This document shows positions 36,846 through 48,100 of a DNA stretch of 64,000 nt, piece after piece. The notes below the pieces were generated by a model. The model saw only the letters and a list, made by a program, of their open reading frames with translations. It did no database searches and had not been told where the DNA came from. A program made the translations under genes and the position numbers. The first letter of the stretch is position 1, and each line of letters opens with the position of its first letter. The DNA comes from Psococerastis gibbosa (taxonomy: Eukaryota > Arthropoda > Insecta > Psocodea > Psocidae), in assembly GCA_963971405.1 (NCBI GenBank), contig OZ020487.1, positions 23,421,371-23,485,370 of the forward strand. The letters are read 5' to 3'.

Positions 36846-37480
36846 GGAATTATTCAGTAAGACCTTGTCTACTCTTAACGCTAACACAGCCTCCTATACA
36901 GAACATACTGTGCGATCAGAAATTAAAAGAAATGAATCACTGCGGTTCTTCGATGGTAGTCGCCAGTAAGCATTCGGCTATATGTTGGTTACCACCTGAC
37001 TGATATGGATTGTTTATCGTACTTTCTTCAAACGGTTCCTAATTTATACTGATATACAACTATTTACTATACAGTTGAAGTGTGTACTTTCATTAATTTG
37101 TTACGTTACCAGTTTAAAGCAACTACTTGCAGCAGGAGATTTATAAAATAATTTGAGTCGCCCTCTCCTTCACATGTAGGTATTAAAATTAAGTGACTGA
37201 GAAAGTACACTATTTTTTTTCTATAAATTACGTCCTAATATCCTAAAGAGATTTCCGAATATTTTTTAAAAAGGCAGCCTTGGGGATTTTCGTCTTTTAA
37301 ATAAATAAATAAATTCCTTGTTTCAAAGCTGCAAAGACAAGGAAATAGTCTTATGAAAAATTCGTAAAATATTAAAGCATTTTTAAAAAAAGGAAACTAT
37401 ATTTACCCGTATGACTATTCCATAAAATCTGTATAATGCACTTTATCGTGTTTTTCTACCTATAGAGTAATAAGATGATT

Positions 37481-37643
37481 CAGTAGTCTGATCGAGGCGT
37501 TTATAATACCGGGATTAAATAAATACCCTAGGATTATAACTGTAAACAAACAAATTTTGAATAACACTTTCCATTATAAAATTATCTTGTTTACCAGTGG
37601 ATTAAATAAATACCGGTATTATAAACGCTCCGATCAGGCTGCA
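37481..37643. mobile_element. Foldback MITE, CAGCAGCC family, second copy
   Basis: CAGTAGTCTGATCGAGGCGT and CGCTCCGATCAGGCTGCAG ends with the TTATAATACCGG block on both arms, and the same TGTAAACAA interior as 21379-21553. Between the two channel genes. Confidence 0.68.
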
Positions 37644-38679
37644 GGTGCAAAAATGAAAACTTGCTACGAAAGTTTGTATTTTTTATGTATTTTTCCTTTT
37701 TCATCTTTGTGGCTGTAAAACGAGGAATTATTTTTAGTAAAGAAATACCCAGACCTGGCTTGTTTACAAAATATTTGGAAATCTCCTCATCAATACCATT
37801 GCTAAATTATAATAAAAATACAAAATTATTATGTTTAACTTTCTTACTTTTTTTAAAACTGAATTAGTCTCCCCTACAAAAGAATTCCCTTAAATGTAAT
37901 TAACAAATTTCAAAAGGAGCGGTAACCTACAATAAAACGCGCGAAAACAATTTTGTTAAAGACTCTGCTGGACGTTTGAACCTGTAAACTAACAGAATTT
38001 TAATTTGAAAATTCACAATTTCCTTAATTTGTTTCAAAATATTGTAATTATGAAATAGGAGAACAACAGCTGGGGCGATAAAATATTATTGTGTATACAA
38101 GTCACGGCATTGGGAGTGTTAATTCGATTTCCCACCTCCCCTCCCCCGCTTAATAGCCCGCACTTGGCCTTGTTGACAACAACAATACTGAGGGGGAGTA
38201 TTATCAACGCAGCCATCTAGGCTTACACTTGTATTTACATAGCCAGGTAGGATTGAACTAGTTTCAGCAGCAAAACCAAAAGCTTTCAGAATTCCATTAG
38301 TCTCAGCTCAGCCAGGAAGTGAGCTTATTCGAAAAACAAATAAGTACCCGTTTCATATGCCACTTGAATCTCTTGAAAATTTAGCATAAATACTAAAATT
38401 TAACATTGTTGCAATTACAATAGAAATTTTAACTTGTATGTACAATAGTAGGCTGAGTATATTGAGTACATATACATAGGTAGGTAAACTACGCTGAGTT
38501 TTTCAGCTGTGCAGTATGTTTCAACTCAGAGTAGTTTTACAATAAATAGTAACCAATAACATATATAATAACAATAACATAATTATATACAATAACGTTA
38601 AACATAAATAACATTAAATGAGTTTTAGTTTCCCTACTGGGGTTGCCATGCCGCTGTGTTCTTTGGCAATCCAACTTAA

Positions 38680-39076
38680 GAGTGTACGTCCCGTAGGAAA
38701 TAGATACCCTAAAATCCGTTGTTTTTACAGACTTCTTATTTTTTTTTTAAATTTACAAAGCAGGATTTTAAAAATTTGGCTCATTTAAGTTCTAGAAAAC
38801 TACTTCATGCATCATATAATAGGGTAGGCTATTTATAATTTTTCGTACCGTAGCTTTTTCAAAAAAAAAAAAATGATTAAGGTCTAAAATTTCACGTACA
38901 TAGGGCCTAGTACCACGAAAAAACTACAAAAGTAATAATAACACATTATATTATGCATAAAGTAGTCCTCTACAACTTAAATGAAGTAATTTTAAGAACT
39001 TGCTTAGTTATTTAAGTAAAAAATAAGAAGCATTACATTTCGGGCTGCCAATTTCCTACGGGGTGTAGGTACACTC
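38680..39076. mobile_element. Palindromic MITE flanked by TTAA, copy 3, upstream of second channel
   Basis: More diverged copy: GAGTGTACGTCCCGTAGGAA on the left, GGGTGTAGGTACACTC on the right, flanked by TTAA on both sides. It ends 104 bp before the ATG of the second DEG/ENaC gene, so it may lie in its 5' UTR or promoter. Confidence 0.78.
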
Positions 39077-39180
39077 TTAATGCAATCCTAAATGGAATAA
39101 ATTAAATTATTCGTAGTTTGAGTTTTTTCAGTGATTCATAGTTATGGTGTATAGTTAAAAATCTTGGAAATATTCCTAAA

Positions 39181-42100
39181 ATGAACAAATTGCCAGAAAC
39201 TATTAAACAGTGGGCACTGAATACAACACTTCATGGATGTCGACATTTAGCTGAAGATAATCGGCACTGGTTGGAAAAGTATGTACCGGCATATTATATT
39301 TCAGTGTTAGTTAGCTTATTATATTTTATAATAAGAATGTACAGAGTAGACTGCGGAGCGCCAGATCTAAGGAACCGAACACGCAACCCCGAAGTCAAAC
39401 TCAAGTCTTCCTTCTCTATCAGTTTTCCTCTTTATACGTTAATATAACGAAAGCTTGGTGATGGCTGAAATTTCGAGATTTCAAAGGATTTACACGTATG
39501 AGATCCCAGGATACTAAAAAGTGGTTTTTATGAAATGTCTGTCTGTGGGCAAACTACATTTCGAGGAAATTTGGGATGTACAAGTTTAACAAATTATATC
39601 TCGGGAACATTTTTTCAATTAGTGGCTAACTCAACTTTGGGGGAGAGGGGGGGGGGGTACCCCCAAAAATATACATGTATGTGTAGTTTTATCAATCAAT
39701 CAACCTTCTGGTCCAACGCAATAGGCATGTTATGTATTTTTTTGTCTTTTACTTATTAAAATAAGAAAACACCTAGGCAAATAAGTCCAGGGCAAAACTG
39801 TTAGCTTATGTTTACATTTTGCATCTGTCGGAAGGCCTATAACCGAAAGAAAAAAAACATTTGGCTCACCCGAAGCTATTTTGATTTTGCGTAGCTAGTG
39901 TATTCAATATTGATAATCCATTGTTTTGTATTCATTAGGATACTTTGGTGGCTGGTACAAGTAGTCGCTTTTTGGGGCATGATAACTACTATTTTAGACG
40001 TATACAATGAATACATGCAGAGTCCTGTGGTAACGTCACTGGGTTCGAACCAATACCCCATCTGGTTGGTGCCCTTTCCGGCTGTAGCCTTATGTAACGT
40101 CAACAAAATCTCACATAAAAGAGCCAAAGAATTCGCAGCAGAACTGTAAGTTGTTCTAATTGAGTAATTTCGTTTTATGATAGTTACATGAATGTGAAAA
40201 TAAGCGAAATAAATGCGTTGACAACTTTACCTTTCGCATTACCAACTTTTTACTCAAAATACAAAATTGAAATGGTAAGTACTTGCGTACTTATTTTTAT
40301 GAATTCCCCAGAGTAAAATTTTGCACTCCAGGACGCAGGTTTTAAGAGTTTTACCAATAATTGACGTTTTTTTTTAAAATTATTATTATTATTATTATTA
40401 TATTGATCAAATACAATACATTATATTGATACAATTAAATCATATACCGCAAGGCTTCAGTCAGCCCGTGTGCGGTTTCGCTTTTGGATATACAGTACAT
40501 GTAATTCAATCGCAATACAATACATTAGTTTAATAATTAATTATTGGTTAGTAGTATTAATCAAATCAGGTTAGTTGTATCAGTAGATAGTTAGTAAGTT
40601 AGTAAATAGATAATTCAATTAGAAATGTTTGTTAGTAGGTAATTAATTTCTGTTCGCAGCCATTTCTCTAAATTTCTTTTAAAGATTGATACATTTTTTA
40701 GCTGTTTTAATCTCAATATATAATAGGTGCTTTTAATTTTAGAATTTCATCCCAAACTCAATCCAATTTGGCGTTAGAGAAACTGACTAAGGACCTTCGT
40801 AACCTGGGACAGATTTACGATACAAATATTTCTGGTTTTACGGGCATTCAAGATCTATCTTATGTTTTGCACAGCTACAAAAGTAATATGACAGGGTTAC
40901 TAGATCGGTTGGCGCCGTCTTGCGATGAACTACTAGTGCGGTGTCAATGGAAGGGGAAAAGCCAACCTTGTCTCCAACTTTTCCGCCAGATGGCCACCAT
41001 TCATGGCATTTGTTGCGTTTTTAATGACGGAAATATTAACGGGTAAGCAGTAAACAAAAATTAAGAGAAGATCCGACACCCATACTTTTAATTTTACCGC
41101 GTTATCGCCTACGGGAGGTCGGAGGTACGGCATTGGCGCTTCCAAAGCCCTCTCTATCTAGAGCGCCTTGGTGTGTGAGTGTGAGTAGGTACGGTACATA
41201 TCTGCCTGGATTTATTTCAGCAGAGTCATCTTAACCCACTACACATTTTTTTTTTCAAAATCGAATTTCTATGAAATGTCAACTATAGATCCATTAATGA
41301 GAGTAAAAGAAGTAAAAGAAATGCTCCTCTACATTTTGCAACATAGTGTGCCGCCAGCACTACCACCGTTTGGCTAAAAGTTCTGAAGGATTGTATAAAC
41401 ACTGTATTTTTTTCACGCCTTTACAAACTAATGCCAAACGGTGTTATTGACGGCAACACGCTATGTACTTCAATATGTAGAAGGGCATTTCTTCTTCTCT
41501 CATTTATGGCTCTATGATTATATTTCATGAGAAATTTGACACAACGCTAAGTGGGGGTGTGCAATTCTTAATAGTCTGGTTTTTATTAATGTAAGGAACT
41601 TCTGCATATTGATCCGACATTCAACAGTTTATGTAGGCCTACCTACCTACAGTAAGTTTTCCAAAAAAACTTTAGGGCATGTTTATTCCCAGCTGCCCAT
41701 TGCTTAACCTAGCAACAGCAGCAGCCAGCTGACTCCCTCTTTATGTGTACACAGTTTGCATTGTCGCAAGTACCATTATCAAACTAATGCTACAATGTAC
41801 TGTAATTTATTTTAATGCTGCAGAAAGAAACCAGAAATACTACACTCAACCGGACCAAGGGCTGGTCTGCAAGTTTTAGTAGATCCTCAGCCTGGTGACT
41901 ACTTCTATCCAGTTCTCCCAACATATGGAACACAGGTAAAATTAGTCGAGACATTTATTCGAGCCGAGTTCACTGATTTATTAGAGTCTAGCTTATATCA
42001 CCCGTACATGTGAGCTCTCCCAACTATAGCCTGAACGTAATGAGTAGGTAGGTATAAGTCCACGCAAAATGAGAAAAGTATGGACATGGAATGTTTTGAT

Positions 42101-45100
42101 CCTGGGCAATACTGTAAAAATATTCTTTGCACAATTTTTGTTATGCCTTGCATCCAATGCAACAAGGTAACACAGAATGGTCCAAAGAATATTTTTACAG
42201 TGTTACACAGGATCAAAACATTCCATGTCCATACTTTTCTTATTTTACGTGAACTATATACCTAACATCAGAATAGTTAGGTAGGCACCTTATTCAAATA
42301 TTCTCCAATGTCTATCAAACATGAAAACTTGAGAGTACAGTATTACATTTCAGATGTACATCTTCAAGCCATTCGATTATCCAGACGCGCCAAACGGAAT
42401 GATCGAGTATGTCATTTCAAAGCAGCGAGAAATGTTTTATAATATCAACATATTTTCAAGATTTACAACGCCAGAACTGCAAGTTCTTTCGACAGAAAGC
42501 CGAGGATGCCACTATTTGAAAGAAACACACGCCAACTGTCTCTCTGCTTGTGTTTTCGAGATGATGCTGGAAACCTGCCGATGTTTGCCGTACTACGCTA
42601 AAAATCCAAGTAAACAGAAAAAGCACCTACGTAACATATCGCATAGCAAAATCGAAATCTAATTTTCATAATATACGAATTAAAGTTGTATATAGGAGAA
42701 ATGGGACATTCGAGCGCGCCAGACATATTTCTTGCATCTTAGGTCCACCTGACCTTAGTTTCCGATGACCAGATTTAAAAAAAATTGATTTGGCGCGCTC
42801 GAATTTCCCATTTTTCTTACATAGAACTCTAGGAGATACCGTATCAAATTCAGGGATTCTCTCTATATGCCTTACTTCAATACACCCGATTTAATGCACC
42901 AGTTAATTTCTGTACTATTTATAATGAAATTGTGCATGGGTGGGTATGTTGATAAATTATGCAATGAGTAATGCTCTTATGCAGATGAACAAACGCTTGC
43001 AAATGATTCAAAAGGTGATTTAATACACGAAACACAAGGACCCCAGGCGCGGTTTCCACCGACCTCTAAAATACACATACGGTGACGTGGGCTCAGACAT
43101 TCAAGACTTAGGCGGGGTTTCCGACGACCTCTCATTGCAGAATGCACATGACATTGACGGAAATTTGAATTTTTCATTTTATAGAAATCTATTAAAATGT
43201 TTGTACTTAACATATCCCATGACGCCATTTTTTAATTTCAGTTTGTTTATTTGTGATTTTACTCTATGATCATTGATCAATTTTAACTATGGCATAGAGT
43301 AAAACAAAAATTTCCGCCAATGTCATTTGCATTCTGCAATGAGAGGTCGGTGGAAACCCCGCCGATATTAATGATATCTGCTACCACGTCACCCTATGTG
43401 TATTTTGCACTTAGAGGTCGGTGGAAACCGCGCCTTATCAGGAGCTCTCCTAATCTATTTTCTATAAGGCGCCCATTCCATCGACCGGCTAGGGCTATTT
43501 ACAAAAACAGTGACGTGGTAGCAGACATTCAAGACTTGGGCGGGGTTTCCACCAACCTCGCATTGCAGAATTGACGGAAATGTTTATTTTCCTCTATGCC
43601 ATAGTTAAAATTGATCAATGATTATACAGTAAAATCACAAACAAACTAAAATTAAAAAATTATTCATGGGATATGTTAATTACAAACATTTTAATAGATT
43701 TCTATAAAAAGAAAAACAAACATTTCCGTCAATGTCATTTGCAATCTGCAATGCGAGATCGGTGGAAACCCCGCCTACGTCTTGAATGTCTGCTACCACG
43801 TCACCGTTTTTGTAAATAGCCCTAGCCGGTCGGTGGAATGGGCACCTAAGCACGATAACGCAGATACAGGCATCTTAAGACATATAATCGTTACTGTCCG
43901 ACCAGTCATTAAATGTAATACACAACAATAATGATTAATGGCTGGTCGAACAGTAAAGATCTAGGTATTTATGTAGAAACTGGCTCAGAGCTACATTTTA
44001 CGTATTTCTAATTCAAACAAATTATGAAATAGATTCTGTAGCTTACTACCAACCTAATTAATTGCAACAGTAGTGCACGGCGCGGCTGGGGGGGGGGGGG
44101 GTAAAATTAGAATGAGGGACAACCGCAGGGCTAAAATCCAGGTCAACCGGAGCGCTGAAATTAGCTCCGCCCTTGCAAGATAATAAATATCTGTAATTAC
44201 AACACGTACTCAACCCCTCTCTTGATTCCAGGCCACGCCAAAGTTTGCGACCTGACTGACATCCCTTGCCTTTCAAGGAACAAAGGTGAGACGTTAAGAG
44301 CCTGATACTAGTTACAAGCATTGAAGCAGCTAACTGAAGCTGTGGGGCCTAACAATAAATGGTGAAAAAATCACAGGCAAAGGACTTACGAAAATGCTGC
44401 ACAATAGCCTCAGTTTTAGTTATTTAGTGACATATACTGTATGTATATGCATTGTATTTTTAGTACGTACGTGTGTGTATCTCGATTTTAGGAAACTCTG
44501 TAATTTCCGTAGATATTACCCAATTTCGATGGAACTTGGCTCAAATGTATCAAGTTCGTGAACCAGCTAGTTCCATCAAAAAGTAAAAAAAGTATCCCAT
44601 TTCAGTTAATATTGGTCGCAGAGGGATGGAATGATACATGAGATTTCTATGATAATGGTTATTAGCACTTTTACCCCAAATGAACTATTTCAAGATGGCG
44701 GCCAGTCAAAGTAAAATTATGCGATACTTGCACATAAGTTGATAGTCGCCTATACAGCGTTTTTAAATGAGGGAAACGGGGTCGGCGCTGGTGCGAAATG
44801 TATTCTAGTTTACTTTAAAAGTGTAATTTGTTATCAATTATGTGTGGTCGGTGCTTGTAGGAAATCTCCCTATACCTGATTGGGAAGAGCCGAAACGGAT
44901 ATTTCCTTAGTTTAGATACCCTGCAGGTGATTCCTATTTAATAGGTAGGTACGGTAAGGTAATTTGATTTAATAGAAAGTTTCAAATTTTTCATCAACTT
45001 ACAGATGTTTTTTAATTCTTTGAAATCTTGTCAATTTCTGTCTGACAAAATAAATATTCCAGGTAAATTTGAGCATTACAATAATGGTGACGGGTCCACG

Positions 45101-48100
45101 CTATGTCCGCACTGCTTGCCAGCCTGCACCGATACATGGTACGACGTTCAGAGCAGTTATGCTGAAATTGTTGTACCACAGCCGAAGTCTAGATTTAGCA
45201 TCCTGTAAGTAGCCTACGCGATTCCACTGCACAATCTAGATTCTAGAACGTTCGTAAAATGGCATTTGTAGCCTATTTCGAATTTTATCTTGTTTTTGTT
45301 ATCCCATGTAGGGTGATGAGTACTCTTTCCCAAACTTGGTTAACTGTAGCAAACTCCTGTCACAATGTCAAATTAAGAAAAAAATGTCAGTGTCAATAGT
45401 AAGCATGTCTGAGCCATCCGTTTCATTGTCAAGTTTTCTACCAACGCAGCGGTACTATTCCAGAACATCTTGTCGACATTTAGTATCAAAGTTGTACTCA
45501 AGCTCACTGTACCTACAATTTATCATTTGGATAATAAAAAATTAGTAAACTACCTACACAACTTTATATAGGCCTAAGTTCTAATAGGGGTATTCACTCT
45601 GTTTGGTTTACCCTAAGGGAAAGTAGGAAACTGAGGGAAAATAGAAATATATAACACCAGTTTTTCTAAGTAGAAAAATAATGCCATAAGGAAACGTTTT
45701 TCTCTAATATACCCACTTTACCCAAACTGTAGGTTGAGGAACTACACTTGGGAAATCGAAAACGGCCATATTTGTTGTTGTTTTGCTTTTTATTTTTATT
45801 GAATTTAAAAAATGAGCTCTACGACAAAAATAATAAAAAAGAACCGGTCCGAGTTTACTCGAACATGCTTTCCAATTTATCAATTAGTAGATAGAGAAAA
45901 TGAGTAATTTCATGGTAAATAATTTTCCTATGGTTAAATTTCGGATATCTCGGGGGGGGGGGGGGGGTGTCCACCTGACGTCATTGAGTTAGCCCAACAT
46001 AAAAAAAATGTTCCCGAGGTATGATTTTTGTGAACCTACATGCCAAATTTCATCAAAATCGACCGAGTAGTTTGCCCGGAAATCGATGAACAGACAGACA
46101 GACAGACACACAGACAGACATACAGACAGAGCGACAGACAGACATTTCGTAAAAACCACTTTTTTGGGTTCCTTGTACCTCAAAACGTGTAAACCCGTTG
46201 AAATCTCGGAATCGAAAATTTCGACCATCACAAAGCTTTCCTTATACTAGCCTACGCATAAATTGGAAAGCAAAAAAAAAGGAAACATGTGGCAAGAGGT
46301 GGACTACAGCAGATTTTCATAAGTTAATAGCAAAAGGCAAAGAAACTTTGGAGGTAAGTTAGGCTAGGTTTTTCTATTTCTATGGTTGGCGGAGGTATCC
46401 TCACGCTGAGCTATTTCTCTATTTTCCCATTTTTCCTTTTCTACCAACACAGTGAATACCCCTATTAAGTACTATTGTACACGGTCCACGCTATTTTTGT
46501 ATCACAAAATGTATTGTATTATAAAGTATAAGTATAAGTACGTACTCCATTGAAACACCGAGATAGAAAAAATAGTTTTGTAGCAACAGTAAATCGTACA
46601 ATATGCCTTAACCTGAGAAGGAGTTAAGCTCCCCCTTCTTTCTCATAATATAATGCAGTGGCGTAAATAGTTTGAACAAGAAGAAGAGAACACATGAATG
46701 CAGTTGATTGCAAAGTGAAACAAGTTTTCAAATTACATTCGAGGTCTTTTCAACAGAAAATCTCCATCAAACCTGAGGGGATACTTCACAACTTTGTACA
46801 TTGTAATTCTTGAAGCTCTTTTAACCGAAAATCAAATTTGATTTTATGCTGCAGTTTCTTCTAAAGAAAAATCTTGAGTGGCAGTTAACGTCAGGAAGTC
46901 GTACTGTTCTGTTAGAAATTAATCATCTAAACTCACGAACTATGGTCCATTGTATTAAACCTCAATAGAGGAACAGCTGTATGCTACAGTACTCTTATAG
47001 CTTGTTTATTTAAGCATGCAATAACATTTTAGCACATGACCATCCATGGCGAATAAATTGTTATTATTTTACATAAAGGTTAATCGCATACAAGCAATTT
47101 AATGAATATATATGATTGACCTTTTCAGCCAAGTAAATAATACTTGTTCTGAGTTAAGATATGTCTCCGATCGCATGGCATGTAGAGACTCGCACAAGTA
47201 CAAGCACGCTACCACCTTGCCATCGAAGGAGTATATTTAGGCTGCGACTATTTTCCCTATCCTATTGGTCAATGGAACAATTGCATTGTCCAATTGGGTA
47301 GGCGAACTTACGTCATACACACTTTTGAGAGGGGGTTTCAGTCCATAGTACAGCACTGTAGTAAAAATATAGCCTATATATTCAATTTCCAAGTAAAAGT
47401 AACTAATACAAATGTTTTACCCGGCAGACAGGGGGCTCGGAGGTCACCCTCGGGAAAATGTTGGAAGACATAGGCCTAAAATATTGGGTTTTTATGCATT
47501 TTGAATGTAATAATAATAACAATAATCGCCTTTAATGAAAAAAAAAACCACAACAATGTTCGCAGCGAATATTAGGGCCAAAGGCCCTCTCTTACAATTA
47601 ACTGCTTATTAAAAAAAAACTTATGATAAACTTTATAAGTAATAATGTATAGCAAGGTTTAGATTTTACCGGAGAAAATGTATATAACTGCAAACACCAC
47701 CGAGGACATTTTTGGGCAAGTAACGGGGTGAAATGGTGGGGTTTACGAAGATTCGTATGTACAAATGCAAACGACGGAATGTAGGCCTAATGCATCTCAA
47801 ATTTGTAATTACACTACCGTACTGTAAAAGTAATAAATTATCTACGAAGAGCAAACAAACAGAGACGAATGCCTTTTACCTGCAGTTGTTCCTCTAACTG
47901 AATAGGTTCATTTGTATACTACCTAGCACTAAAAGAAAAAAAATGGAGAAAGTTGTTTGAAAATTTGGCGCGGAACTCAATTTAACTTTTAGGTATTCTT
48001 TTATTCTTCCGTGAGCAACATGAGCCTTTCTAGCTAAAGCCGTGCTTTATCTCAACCTTAATTAAATGCTACAGTTCAAAGAAAATATTATTATACAACT

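Larger units (their letters stand above)
36531..39180. other. Intergenic region between the two channel genes
   Basis: Holds a short Harbinger-type MITE, a CAGCAGCC-family foldback and a TTAA-flanked MITE. 36750-37480 and 37650-38670 are AT-rich with nothing recognised. Confidence 0.6.

Noticed and set aside
42977-43228. Minus-strand ORF starting [10 protein letters not shown]
   Set aside because: Lies in a palindromic MITE; the start may be a transposon relic but it is not a gene.
45989-46231. Minus-strand ORF with repeated Ser-Val-Cys-Leu
   Set aside because: Translation of the CAGA microsatellite inside a dispersed repeat.
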